Below are positions 41,556 to 52,207 of a stretch of DNA of 64,000 bases, in pieces. The first letter of the stretch is position 1. Every line of letters starts with the position of its first letter. The DNA is taken from the NCBI GenBank assembly GCA_036365145.1, contig JAEOAD010000040.1, positions 16,033,501 through 16,097,500 of the forward strand, read 5' to 3'. The notes under the pieces are model-generated. The model made no database searches. It saw nothing but the letters and a program-made list of their open reading frames with translations, and had not been told where the DNA came from. Source of the DNA: Orientallactaga sibirica. Its lineage: Eukaryota > Chordata > Mammalia > Rodentia > Dipodidae. The translations under genes were made by a program, and so were the position numbers.

Positions 41556-42744
41556 TTTGGAAAAACACTAAAAGAGAAAGAGAGAGAAAATAAAAGGGCA
41601 TCTGGTATAAACACCAGAATTTCCTTTTGTCCTTCTCAAGTTTTAGCATTGCTAGCTAGCTTCTAGAACTTTCTGCCACCATTAAAAATGTTCTGTTCCC
41701 AAACTGTCCTCTACTTGTTGCCAACAAGAACTTGAAATGTGACGGAAGTGACTGAAGAAATGTATCTCACATTTTGTATCATTTCAGTTCCTTTCAGCTT
41801 GATTTTAAGCGGCCACAGGGTTGATGGCAACTTCCATGGACAGCTCAGCTCCTGAGGGTCAGGATTGACAATGCTGTCTCTTTTTTCAAGACCAATTACT
41901 ACTGGCCTTTCTTTCTTCAGCCAAAGAAACAAAACCACAAAGAGTTTTTTTTTTTTTTTTTCTGTGTGTGTCCTCTTTCCACTGCACCCCTCCTACTGAA
42001 CCATTCCTTTAAATTCCTGAGACAGCTCTTAATTGCTAGTTTCAGTAACTTTCCCCTCTATTTTCATTCTGTCTAAATTTTTTTTTCTGGCTTTGCTTAG
42101 CTGATCTTGACATATAATTGTTTTTTGTTCCCAGTTTGTTTTCTATCTAGAAAAACAGTTCCTTATGTCTAATCTGTGCCCTATAGACTAACGTGATTAT
42201 TTCTGTTGAAATGTTGTAGATAGTACTTGAGTCACTTACCATTTGCGTGTACTTTAATTAAACCCTCCTTTAAACATTCTTCTTGACGGTGTCCAGTAAG
42301 AAGCTTTCATCTGTCCTCGGCAGCTCCCTCGCTTAGTTCCAGTTGTCATTCTCTGTGTGCTTCCTACTTGGCACTGCTCGGGTTGTCATCAGACTGTCAA
42401 TGGAACGTTCCTGCTTTGATGTGGCTTGTGGAGACGAATGAGCTTTGTCTCTTTCAGAGTTTGGAAAGGGGACGGTGGTCAGCTTAACCTTACTGACGAA
42501 GTTTTGAAAGCCTCTTTGACCAATTTGAGAGGAAAAAACAAACATGTTCTCGTCCCTAAGCCCAGAGGTACTGCCTGGCTGAGTTTAGGAAATTTGGCTG
42601 GGAGTCTGGAACATTTACATTTGAAAGGAAAACTTGATTTTCTCAAAAACAAGTGTGAAATTGGAACCTGGAGTATCTTGAGAATCTAGGTTTTCAACTA
42701 GGGCACTTGGGGTATTCTGGGGAGAAACCATTTCATATTTTTCC
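41556..42744. other. SINE-free stretch, no gene seen
   Basis: Almost 1.2 kb with a T20 run at 41947. Short frames (41711-42689) on both strands, no domain. Among the longer repeat-free parts of the flank. Confidence 0.4.
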
Positions 42745-42955
42745 CTTTTCTTTTCTTTTCTTTTCTTTTCTTTTCTTTTCTCTTCTCTTCTCTTCTCTTC
42801 TCTTCTCTTCTCTTCTCTTCTCTTCTCTTCTCTTCCCTTCCCTTCCCTTCTCTTCCCTTCCCTTCCCTTTCCTTTCCTTTCCTTTTCTTTTCCTTTCCTT
42901 TCCTTTCCTTTTTGCCTTTCCTTTTCCTTTCCCTTCTTTTCTTTTTCTGTTGTGT
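42745..42955. repeat. Pentanucleotide microsatellite with domains
   Basis: TTTTC units (42745-42780), then TCTTC (42781-42834), CCTTC (about 42835-42870), then CCTTT/TTTTC mixtures. It represents the expanded A-tail of the following reverse B1. Confidence 0.95.
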
Positions 42956-42960
42956 TCTTT

Positions 42961-43104
42961 TCTTTCAGACAGGGTCTCACTCTGTAACTCAGGTTAGTCT
43001 AGAATTCATTATGGAGCCCAGGCTTGTCTTGAACTTCTGGAAATCCTCATGCCTCAGCCTCCCAAGTGCTGGCATTTACAGGTGTGAGCCATCACACCTG
43101 GCTA
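42961..43104 (-). mobile_element. Older, mouse-like B1
   Basis: ACAGGGTCTCACTCTGTAAC, TCATGCCTCAGCCTCCCAAG and CATTTACAGGTGTGAGCC are classical rodent B1 wording, unlike the jerboa-type B1 elsewhere in the window. Confidence 0.75.
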
Positions 43105-43379
43105 ATGGAGCGTCGTAGGAAACAACAGAAAGATAAGACAATACAATGACAGCCTAGCCGAGTTTAACCCAGTTCATAGCATCTCTGTGAGGAGTACAGA
43201 GATAGTTTGTTTCATCTCTCTTATTTGCTTCTGTACCGCCCCCTCCTTATTCAATTCATACAAAAAGGTTTCTGCCTTTCCTGAGCCAGCATCATGTCAT
43301 GAACCAAATAGGCGAAGATCCCCACTATGAGGAGTTGAAATGGAGTAGGGGCTGGGGAGAAAGACAACAAGTGAGAGGC

Positions 43380-43606
43380 AGCAGAGGGGTATTCTGTCAT
43401 GTGTTAGTAAGTAACGTGCTAGGAATCGGAAAACAAGCAGAGGAAGCGAGAGAGCAAGGCTCCCATTTCATTCAATTTGTAATATGACAGTCAGCGTAAC
43501 CTTCGCTGAAATGAAGATATTTGAGCAAAACCCTGAAGTAGCAGGATAGGCTAGCATCTTTTTTTTTTTTTTTTAATTTATTTATTTGCAAGCAGAGAGG
43601 GAGAAA

Positions 43607-43637
<31 letters not shown>

Positions 43638-43895
43638 AGGCAGACACAGAGAGAATGGGTGCGCTAGGGCCTTCAACCATTACAAATGAACTCCAGATGC
43701 ATGTGCCACTTGTGCATCTGGCTTACGTGGGTCCTGGAGAACCGGGATCCTTTGGCTTCGCAGGCAAACACCTTAACCGCTAAATCATTTTTCCAGCCCT
43801 AGTCTAGCATCTTAAACAATATCCGGCACAAAGGCAGTGCCCAGAAAATCTGTGCTAAATGCTCTGACAGGTGAAATCGGCCGGTCCTTCCGTTC
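43380..43895. mobile_element. Possible L2 remnant, split by SINE
   Basis: GATATTTGAGCAAAACCCTG before and ATATCCGGCACAAAGGCAGT after the SINE resemble L2 phrases. Weak. Confidence 0.3.
43562..43799 (-). mobile_element. Dip-1 SINE
   Basis: CTAGCATCTT at 43552 and 43803. A (GA)n stretch lies at 43610-43632. Confidence 0.95.
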
Positions 43896-44020
43896 AGTTT
43901 CATGTTCTTCAGGTGAAGGGTAGGTGAGCTACAGGAACCTGCTGCCCCTTGGGGAGCCCCACATAGCTGATCATCTCTCCACAGCAAATATTGCCAGCTT
44001 TTAGGACTTCCACACATCTT

Positions 44021-44240
44021 TTTAAAAATACTTTATTTTTATTTATTTATTTATTTGACAGAGAAAGGGGAGAGAGAGAGGAGAGAGAGTGGGTGCACCA
44101 GGGCCTCCAGTCACTGCAAATGAACTCCAGATGCATGTGTCCCCTTGAGCATCTAGCTAATGTGGGTCCTGGGGAATCGAACTTGGGGTCCTTTGGCCTT
44201 GCAGGCAAATGCCTTAACAGCTAAGCCATCCCTCCAGCCT
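44021..44240 (-). mobile_element. Dip-1 SINE
   Basis: TTCCACACATCTT before, TTCCATACATCTT after. Complete. Confidence 0.95.
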
Positions 44241-44321
44241 TTTTCCATACATCTTAACTCCTAATTATAAGCCAACAGTTTCATCAGATGTTCAACTAAA
44301 ATTTCAGTGATGTGGTTTTGA

Positions 44322-44540
44322 CAATATTTTCTTTATTTATTCATTTAGTTATTTATTTGGGGGATGGGGAGAATGAGGCAGATAGAAAGAGAATGGGCAT
44401 GCCAGGGCCTCTAGCCATTGCAAATGAACTCCAGATGCATGTGCCCCCTTGTGCATCTTCCTAATGGGTCCTGGGGAATTGAACTCAGGTCCTTAGGTTC
44501 TGCAGGCAAGCGCCTTAAATGCTAAGCCATCTCTAGCCCA
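44322..44540 (-). mobile_element. Dip-1 SINE
   Basis: TCAGTGATGTGGTTTTGA / TCAGTGATGGGATTTTAA flank it. Confidence 0.94.
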
Positions 44541-44592
44541 TCAGTGATGGGATTTTAAAGGCAGAGGAAAAAGTTGGTTTTCCTGAGCTTAA

Positions 44593-44640
44593 TGAAATGT
44601 GCATTTATACGTGATCTGAAATGTGCGTTTATACGTGATC
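44593..44640. repeat. Two-unit 24-bp tandem repeat
   Basis: Two copies of a 24-base unit starting TGAAATGTGC and ending ATACGTGATC differ at one base (A/G at unit position 11). Confidence 0.95.
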
Positions 44641-45095
44641 ATTGTCTTCAATCAGTACTTTTTCAAGATATGTTGAACCAAATCCTGCAAATTATGTGTC
44701 TCTGCCCACTGAGCTGAACGTCTTAGATGTGGGGAGATGGAGCTCGAGGGAGCTTAGAAACATCAAGCTTCCCTAGCTTCATGATTTTGCCTAGGGTCAG
44801 CCCTGTAGGAGAGTTTTAATAAGTAACATTCTCCAAGGCTCAAAAACCATTTAATTTCATGGAGATTTTACAACTCTTACCTTAAGATAGAAGAGCCCTC
44901 GGAGGCCGCTCGGAATGGAAACAGCAAAGCCAGTACAAAGTTTCATGTTGCCGGAAACCCAAACGTTCGTGTTAGACCCAAGGGATTGAGTTCATGGAGC
45001 CCAGTAGATTAAATGATTCATTCACTTACCTGGAAAATGCATCTGAGCACTGTGGCTTGGACCCCAAAGAACCTTACTTCCTGATACTAGTTTTT
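44641..45095. other. Non-repeat stretch, no gene seen
   Basis: About 455 bp. Nothing recognised. Confidence 0.35.
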
Positions 45096-45316
45096 TTTTT
45101 TTAATTTTAAATATATTTTATTTATTTATTTGAGAGAGAGAGAGACAGAGAGAAAGAAAGAGAATGGGTCAGCCAGGGCCTCCAGCCACTGCAAGCGAAC
45201 TCCAGATGCATATGCGCCCTTCTGCATCTGCCTTATGTGGGTCCTGGAGAATTGAACCGGGATCCTTTGGCTTTGCAGGTAAATGCCTTAACTGCTAAGC
45301 TATCTTCTCCAGCCAC
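45096..45316 (-). mobile_element. Dip-1 SINE
   Basis: ATACTAGTTTTT before, AGACTAGTTTTT after. Confidence 0.94.
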
Positions 45317-45616
45317 CGGAGACTAGTTTTTCTTGTGTAATTCTCTTCTCTAGAAGGACTACCATCAGGCTGAGAAACAGGGCAGTGTTACAAGGGCAGG
45401 CACATTCCAGCTTTCCCGTCTTCTTTCTTAGGGACACACCGTGGAAAAAGCTGTTGCCGTTCCTTAACCAGCCCACCGGAGAAGCCCAAGCTGAGGTCTC
45501 CTAACATAGCCAGCACCAGCTTAGGACACTCTGGGAGTGAGCCATTTTGGAAGTGAATCTTTTAGGTTTAACTCAGGCCTCCAGGTGATGACAGCCCAGG
45601 CCAACATCTTATTGTT

Positions 45617-45618
<2 letters not shown>

Positions 45619-45655
<37 letters not shown>

Positions 45656-45832
45656 CGAGGTAGGGTCTCACCCTGGCCCAGGCTGACCTGGAATTCACTA
45701 TGTAGTCTTAGGGTGGCCTTGAACTCATGGCGATCCTCCTACCTCTGCCTCCCCAGTGCTGGGATTAAAGGCGTGCGCCACCACGCCCGGCTAAAAAAGG
45801 TACGTGCCTCTTACAGCAAAGACAGGCACTGC
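45619..45832 (-). mobile_element. B1 with T37 tail and extra 5' segment
   Basis: Pure T run of about 37, then near-consensus reverse B1 to 45793, then about 38 further bases (GGTACGTGCCTCTTACAGCA ...) before the target repeat. CTTATTGTTTCTTT occurs at 45608 and 45833, so the extra bases were inserted with the B1. Confidence 0.75.
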
Positions 45833-45837
45833 CTTAT

Positions 45838-46041
45838 TGTTTCTTTATTTGAGAGACAGTGAGAGAGAGAGAAAGAGGCAAATAGAGAGAATGGATGCAC
45901 CAGGGCCTCTAGACACTGCAAACGAACCCCAGACGCATGCGCCACCTTGTGCATCTGGTTTTACGTGGGCACCTGGGAATCAAACTCCAGTCCTTAGGCT
46001 TTGCAGGTAAATGCTTTAACTACTGAGCCATCTCTCCAGCC
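45838..46041 (-). mobile_element. Dip-1 SINE
   Basis: Host of the preceding B1, which landed in its tail. Older outer flanks CAACATCTTA / CAACATTTTA. Confidence 0.93.
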
Positions 46042-46238
46042 CCCAGATCAACATTTTAATTACCAACATTTCAAAATGATTCCTAACCTAAAACCATCTA
46101 AGGAATCTGCTTCCACATTCATTAACCCTGGAAAGTGAGATTGTACATGCTTGGATTTTTTTCTCTCTTTTTAAAAATTGGATACTTTGATATATGAACA
46201 TTCTGTAAATTGGTCAAATTCCCACTGGATTATCTCTC

Positions 46239-46397
46239 TCTCTCTCTTTTTTTTTTTTTGTTTGTTTTTTTGAGGTAGGGTCTCACTCTAGCTCAGGCTG
46301 ACCTGGAATTCACTCTGTAGTCTCAGGCTGGCCTCAAACTCACAGCGATCCTCCTACCTCTGTCTCCCAGGTGCTGGGATTAAAGGCGTGCGCCACC
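46239..46397 (-). mobile_element. B1 SINE
   Basis: Reverse B1 behind a (CT)n-T run. Ends at GCGCCACCAG, then L1-like DNA. Confidence 0.92.
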
Positions 46398-46735
46398 AGC
46401 CTCATGTCCCTCTCCCCTGTCCCCATTCCACTTTGGACTCTCCTCAGTTAAGAGTGTCGGTAGTCGCTGTGGGATCACCAAAGCACCAGTCTGTTCCTGT
46501 GGGGAGGGCAATGTCTCACAGGACACCTTCCTATCCTGTGACTCTTGCTTTCTCTTCACTCCCTCTTCCAGAATGTTCCCTGAGCCTTGGAGGATGTGTT
46601 AGAAGTCTCCTCTAGTGTTGTTCTCAGCAGCTTCTCATTCTCTGTTGTGATGAGCTTCGAGTGTCCTCAGCGTCTCCCACCGCGCCCTTGGAGACAGTTC
46701 TCTGGCTAGAAGCGAAAACAGCTTGAGCTGTTTTT
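46398..46735 (-). mobile_element. L1 3'-region fragment
   Basis: CCCTGAGCCTTGGAGGATGT matches the L1-like part at 16355-16375. It lacks its own 3' end, which is replaced by B1. Confidence 0.5.
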
Positions 46736-47168
46736 ATTAATATCTTCTCATGCCAAACGTGAGTGTGTGTTTCCCATAACAATAGCCAATTCTTGAATTC
46801 CAGAGACATCAACAGGGTGTTCAATCCAACCCAATCCAATTTGACACTATCTGTTAAGAGATCAGTCCTACAGAAGAGCCCCCTACTTCAGATGCCAGTC
46901 TCAAGTTCTGGCCTCTTTAAAAAAAATTTTTTTTTTATCATTTATAAACTGGCTGGCTATCTCCTCAGGTTCCATCATGTTCTAGAACGGCTCACAAAAA
47001 CCAGGCGCATATATTTTCTCATTTATTATGCTAGTCACATAAAATAGGTGTATAGGGCGAGGTATGGGGGTGGAGGTAGCCATCATTCCCCTACTTGGCC
47101 TACTACCTCCCAGAACCCTGTTGTTTAGGGATGTTTATGAAGGCTTACTTACGTAATTGTGGCTGATT
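46736..47168. other. Non-repeat stretch, no gene seen
   Basis: About 430 bp. A 94-codon frame (46763-47047) has no domain. Confidence 0.35.
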
Positions 47169-47181
47169 AAAACATTACTTA

Positions 47182-47426
47182 GGGCTGGAGAGATGGCTTA
47201 GGGGTTAAGGCGCCTGCCTCTTAAGCCTAAGAACACTGGTTCCAATGTCCAGCGGTTCCAATCTCCAGGTTCCACGTTTAGCCAGACACAAAAGTGACAC
47301 AAGTGTGCAATGTTGCACATGCACCCAAGGGGGTGCATGAGTCTGGAGTTTGTTCACAGCAGCCAAGAGGCTCTGGCGTGCCCATTCTCTGCCTTTTCAT
47401 CTCTCTCTGTCTCTCTCTCTCAAAAA

Positions 47427-47457
<31 letters not shown>

Positions 47458-47470
47458 CAAAACAAAACAA
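47182..47470 (+). mobile_element. Dip-2 SINE with (AAAAC)n tail
   Basis: Perfect AAAACATTACTTA at 47169 and 47472. GGTTCCAATGTCCAGC is duplicated. The CTCF-like block is changed to CACCCAAGGGGGTGCA. Confidence 0.95.
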
Positions 47471-47627
47471 GAAAACATTACTTATTGACCCTAAGAGTTG
47501 AGGTACGGGACTGCAACATCCAGTCCTCACATCATGGGGAAAACATTCAGATGACCAGCCACCATCCTGGAAGCTCTCTCACCCATTCACGGGTCATTTC
47601 ATTAACAGACAAAAAAAAAAACCCTTT

Positions 47628-47850
47628 TTTTTTTTTAAAAAAAAAAATTTTTATTTATTTATTTGACAGAGAAAGAGGGAGAGAGGGAAAGGGAGAGAAT
47701 GGGCACACCAAGGCCTCCAGCCGCAGCAAACAAACTCCAGACGCATGCACCCCCCTTGTGCATCTGGCTAACGTGAGTCCTGGGGAATTGAACCTGTATC
47801 TTTTGGCTTTGCAGGCAAATGCCATAACTGCTAAGCCATCCCTTCAGCCC
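47628..47850 (-). mobile_element. Dip-1 SINE
   Basis: Complete; A-rich flanks AAACCCTTTTTT / AAGAACCTTTTT. Confidence 0.93.
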
Positions 47851-48274
47851 CAAAAGAACCTTTTTGATTTCATGAATTCCCAGGAGTTTGGGAGCCGAAT
47901 TCCAGCAATTAGGTACTAAGAGTGAATACAAACTTTCCATTTTACCATAACTCTTGCAAGGTATTGTCATGAATGACAGAACTATGCCATTAACGTAGGC
48001 CTCTACTTTGTATCTTTCCGCGATGTCAGAATTTACTGCACATGAATACATTCACAAGCTGCCTCAGTTTCTCTGGCTTTACTTTGCAGAGTGTTCTTTT
48101 TTTTCTCTTGGCATCAGGGCCACGGACATTTTAAGTTCTCTATTCCATTCCATTCTTGGTCACTGACGCCTTAACATGCAAAGACTTCAACCTCTAACGT
48201 CCCGTATGACACTTCAAGCGTTTGTATTAGTTCACAGAAGGTTGGAAAAGAGGAACACATGTATAGGACTTCAA
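47851..48274. other. Non-repeat stretch, no gene seen
   Basis: About 420 bp, nothing recognised. Confidence 0.35.
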
Positions 48275-48365
48275 AAGGCAGTGCATAACTGTAATCCCAG
48301 CTTCAGGGAGACAGAGATAGGAGGATCATGACTTCCAAGATAGCCTGGGGTTGATCCCCAATAAT
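48275..48365 (+). mobile_element. Old B1 fragment
   Basis: GCATAACTGTAATCCCAGC and GGAGACAGAGATAGGAGGAT: ancestral-type B1, with a partial A/G-rich tail. Confidence 0.55.
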
Positions 48366-48805
48366 GGAGAAAAAAAGGAAAGAAAGAAAGAAAAAAGGAA
48401 AGTAAACATACAAAGAAATTCAATGGACACAATCAACACAAATGCAAATGAGTCACAGCCTGTGGTTGGCTTTGGGCAACGCCATGTAAAGCTGTCTGGG
48501 AGGGGAGTCCAGATAGTGCTGGCGTGGGAGGGGCCTGAGTCTGGGGACGGGTGGAAGTTCATCGTAGTTATGACAAACACACTGACAGAGCCTGTGACAA
48601 GGTGATGGGCCATTTGTCCACAGTCACAGGCGTCCTTCCTTTTATACATCTCAGGTGAGAAGGTAGCATCGTGTGTACATCTGGTGTATTTGATGAGCTC
48701 TCATGCCTGGGGTCTCTGTCTTGACCCAGGGCATCTAGGTGTCTGCGTGTCTTCAGTTCATGTGATGAGTTCCCAGGTGATGGATTTTTAATCAGGACAC
48801 CATTG
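48366..48805. other. Non-repeat stretch, no gene seen
   Basis: About 440 bp, with overlapping opposite 84-107 codon frames and no domain. Confidence 0.35.
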
Positions 48806-49121
48806 CTGTTACCTCTTCATTGCTGGGACAAATGCCCAACCAGAAGCAGCATATGGGGGGGGGGATTGATTTATTTCAGGCTTGAGACTCCAGGGAGAGC
48901 TTCACCATGACAGAGGAAGCTGGCTCACTCCATCACACATCCACAGCAGAGAGAAAAAACAAACAAACAAACAAACAAAAATCCAACACCAGCAAGCACA
49001 AACAGCCAGAGCTTAGGCTGGCTCTGAGCACACAGCTGTCTGGACCCAAGATCCTTCCCCAGTGATGCACCTCCTCCAGCAGGGCTCCGCCTGCTGAAGA
49101 CAAAGTAGGAAGCTTAACTTG
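48806..49121 (-). mobile_element. MaLR-like LTR
   Basis: TTCATTGCTGGGACAAATGC, GAGAGCTTCACCATGACAG, AGTGATGCACCTCCTCCAGC: same family as 9094, with (AAAC)n at 48958. Outer end lost to the following SINE. Confidence 0.68.
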
Positions 49122-49175
49122 TTATGGTAAAGATTTTATTTTCATTTTTATTTACTTATTAGAGACAGAGAGAGG

Positions 49176-49208
<33 letters not shown>

Positions 49209-49360
49209 TGAGAATAGGCACTCCAGGGCTCTAGCCATTGCAAACTCCAGATGCATGGGCCACCATGTGCATCTGGCTTATGTGGGACCTGGAGAATTGA
49301 ACCTGGGTCCTTAGGCTTCACAGGCATGTGCTTTAACTGCTAAGCTAACTCTTCCAGCCA
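49122..49360 (-). mobile_element. Dip-1 SINE
   Basis: GGAAGCTTAACT before, GGAAACTTAATC after. Confidence 0.94.
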
Positions 49361-49387
49361 GGAAACTTAATCAAAATGCCTAAGAAA

Positions 49388-49752
49388 GGGCTGGAGAGAT
49401 GGTTCAGCAGTTAAGGCATTTGCCCACAAAGCCCAATGACCAGAGTTAAAATTCCCAGTATCCACATAAAGCCAGATGCACAAAGTTGTGCATGAATCTG
49501 GAGTTCTTTTGCAGTGGTTAGAGGCCCTGGTGTGCTCTCTCTCCTTCTCTCTCTCTCTCTCTTTTTCCTGAGGTGGTGGCACAGGCCTTTAGTCCCAGCA
49601 CTCAGGAGGCAGAGGTAGGAGGATCACTGTGAGTTTGAGGCCATCCTGAGATTACATAGTGAATTCCAGGTCATCCTGGTCTAGAGTGGACTCTACCTCG
49701 AAAAACAAACAAACAAACAAACAAACAAACAAACAAACAAACAAACAAACAA
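49388..49752 (+). mobile_element. Dip-1/B1 chimeric SINE
   Basis: Dip-1 (49388-49567) stops in its CT-rich part without an A-tail and joins B1 lacking its first bases (GAGGTGGTGGCAC, 49571 on), which ends in (AAAC)n. CCTAAG at 49379 and 49754 flanks the whole, with no repeat at the junction. Confidence 0.7.
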
Positions 49753-49762
49753 TCCTAAGGAT

Positions 49763-49964
49763 GGGCTGGAGAGATGGCTCAGTGGTTAAGGCACTTTCCT
49801 GCAAAGCTTAATGACTTGGGTTTGATTCCCCAGTACCCGCATAAAGCCACCTGCACAAAGTGGCACATGCATCTGGAGTGCATTTACAGCAGCTGGAGGT
49901 CCTGGCATGCCCATATTATCTCTGTTTCCTTGAAAATAAATAAAATGTTAAAAAAAACAAACAA
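49763..49964 (+). mobile_element. Dip-1 SINE
   Basis: CCTAAGGATGG before, CCTAAGGCTAG after. Confidence 0.94.
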
Positions 49965-49976
49965 ACCTAAGGCTAG

Positions 49977-50178
49977 TTGGGTGTGGTGGTACACACCTTT
50001 AATCCAGCACCTGGGATGCTGAGGTAGGAGGATTGCTGTGAAGTCAAGGCCACCCTGAGACTATATAGTAAATTCCAGGTCAGCTTGGGCTAGAACAAGA
50101 CCCTACCTCCAAAAACCAAACCAAAACAAACCAAACCAAGACAAAACAAAAAGCCAACCAACCAACCAAACAAAACCC
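49977..50178 (+). mobile_element. B1 SINE
   Basis: CCTAAGGCTAG at 49966 and 50179, perfect. The tail is an AACC/AAAC mixture. Confidence 0.95.
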
Positions 50179-50189
50179 CCTAAGGCTAG

Positions 50190-50541
50190 GAGGGACATAC
50201 ATCCAACACAGACACATAAGTCATTTATTAGTTTGTGCCACTCCAAGTACGATTCTTGAGTCTTGGAGGACAAGGTCACGATGAATTTAAGGCTGCTTCT
50301 GTCCTTTGATACCTGGCGTAAGTAGTAATAAACCTGTTTTCTGTAGCTGTGTGCAGGCCTTCTGTCTCACCAGCCTCAGATAAAGTGATCACCAGGGCAC
50401 AGTGAACCTGCTTCCCGTCCCTTTGTTTGAGGAAAAGCTTTTCTTGGCCACTCCAGAAGCATTTTAAAAAAGGATGATCCAAATCACTGGAAAGAGTGGG
50501 AAGGTTACAGGAGTCGTCTTTGTCTTTTTCTTTTGTTCATT
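50190..50541. other. Non-repeat stretch, no gene seen
   Basis: 350 bp, nothing recognised. Confidence 0.35.
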
Positions 50542-50544
50542 CAT

Positions 50545-50713
50545 TTATTTAATTTTTTCTTCTTTTTTTGGTTTTTCAAAATAGGGTTTCACTGTAGTCC
50601 AGGCTGACCTGGAATTCACTGTGTAGTCTCAGGGTGGCCTCCAACTCACGGTGATTCTCCTACCTCTGCCTCCCAGGTGCTGGGATTAAAGGTGTGTGCC
50701 ACCACTCCCGGCT
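50545..50713 (-). mobile_element. B1 SINE
   Basis: TTTATTTAAT on both sides. Full length. Confidence 0.92.
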
Positions 50714-50721
50714 TTATTTAA

Positions 50722-50897
50722 TATTTTTATTTATGAGAGAAGGAGAATGGGCACATCAGGGTCTCCAGCCACTGCAAACAAATTCTAGACACATGTGCCA
50801 TTTTGTGCATCTGGCTTAGGTGGGTACTGGGAAATCTAACCTGGGTCCTTAGGCTTCACAGGCAAGAGCCTTAACTATTAAGCCATCTCTTCAGCCT
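50722..50897 (-). mobile_element. Dip-1 SINE, short GA part
   Basis: GA-rich segment reduced to GAGAGAAGGAG; the rest complete. Confidence 0.92.
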
Positions 50898-50921
50898 CAT
50901 TTACTTATTTTTATCAGTAAT

Positions 50922-51110
50922 TTTTATTTATTTGTTAGAGAGAGGGCGAGAGAGAGAGAATGGGCATACCAGGGCCTCCAGACACTGCAAACGAATTCCA
51001 GATACCTGGGCCACCTTGTCTATCTGGTTTACGTGGGTACTTGGGAACTGAACCTGGGTCCTTAGGCTATGCAGGTAAGTGCCTTAGCCACTAAGCCATC
51101 TCTTCAGCCC
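50922..51110 (-). mobile_element. Dip-1 SINE
   Basis: Complete reverse copy with CAGCCC head at 51110. Confidence 0.93.
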
Positions 51111-51112
51111 AC

Positions 51113-51280
51113 ATTCGTTTATTTAACAAATAGATATTGAATATATGCCATATGCCATATGCCAGGGTTGAATATATAGCAGCAAACAAGGAAAATACAG
51201 CCTCCCCTCTCATGGAATATGCTTTTCCATGGAAGGAGTTGGAGAACAAAGAAACGAATGAACAAGATAATTTCAGGGGA
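51113..51280 (+). mobile_element. L2-like fragment
   Basis: TTATTTAACAAATAGATATTG, then an ATATGCC triplication, GCAGCAAACAAGGAAAATAC and CCTCTCATGGAATATGC. L2 order. Confidence 0.55.
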
Positions 51281-51689
51281 GAGAGAGCTCTCTGGAGAAA
51301 TGAAGTCTAAGATAAAAGCAATCCACGAATAATCCTCTTTAGTCCCTGATGACTCATTCGTCTTACTTCACACCATTTCTAAATTCCACGAATTCTGTCT
51401 ATAATTCTCCACAGTGTTTTTGCCAACCAGCCATAAGTGAGAACTTTGACACTGCAGTTTTGACACAAGACCCTTGGATTAGCTTCTTGGTTGTTACAGA
51501 AGTGACACAGGCCCAAATTCACATAGACAACCTTTGTCCTAGGTAATGAAATCGATCAATGGGCAGACACCAGGGTAAGTGTCTTATAAATGACCTTATA
51601 AGTAGCCTGTTGGGTTAAACTTTATGGATATTTGAAGAGATTAAAATGTAGCTTAACTTTAAAACCTTTATTTCTGGCATCCCCTTTTT
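51281..51689. other. Non-repeat stretch, no gene seen
   Basis: About 410 bp. A consensus AP-1 heptamer TGACTCA lies at 51350-51356. Confidence 0.35.
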
Positions 51690-52020
51690 TTTGTTGACAC
51701 ATAATAATTTTTCATATTTAGGGAGAATAGTGTGATAATTATATCTACAAAATATATAATGATAAAATATTATCAATGAATAAACAATGATAAAATGTAT
51801 ATAGATAATGATAAAACTAGAGAAATTAACATTTCTATTTCCTTAAACATTTACTAATTCTTTGCACTGGGAAGCTTTCAAGTCCCCTCTCCTCGTTCTT
51901 TGCAGACTGCATAACAGATTGTTATGAAGTGTAATTATCCTGCAGTTCTTTAACTCATTCCTCCTATATCACTATATTCTTCATGTTCCTTAACTGCCAT
52001 TCACAAACCCTTCCCGTGGT
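51690..52020 (-). mobile_element. Ancient L1 (L1M-type) 3' end
   Basis: GACACATAATAATTTTTCAT, TCCTTAAACATTTACTAATT, ACTCATTCCTCCTATATCAC and CATTCACAAACCC follow the reverse order of a mammalian L1 3' UTR. Confidence 0.65.
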
Positions 52021-52175
52021 TGAAAGCACAACATGTGTAAAGCACCCCTGTTCAGTCTGATGAGCAGGTAAAAGTGGTCCATAGACTACCACAGGTGTTC
52101 AAAGTATTAACCAGCCCCTAAGTGCTACGTACAAAGAAAGTGGTTGCGTTGTGGGCCACAGGTTAACACAGAAGG

Positions 52176-52207
<32 letters not shown>

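Noticed and set aside
42615..42997. Lys/Arg/Glu-rich and Phe/Ser-rich frames
   Set aside because: Readings of the pentanucleotide microsatellite.
47350..47919. Open frame of 189 codons
   Set aside because: Translates the end of a Dip-2 SINE, its (AAAAC)n tail, a short spacer and a reverse Dip-1. Similar SINE peptides recur all over the window.
49703..49751. Regularly spaced short repeats, CRISPR-like at first sight
   Set aside because: Pure (AAAC)n SINE tail without spacers, in a mammalian genome.
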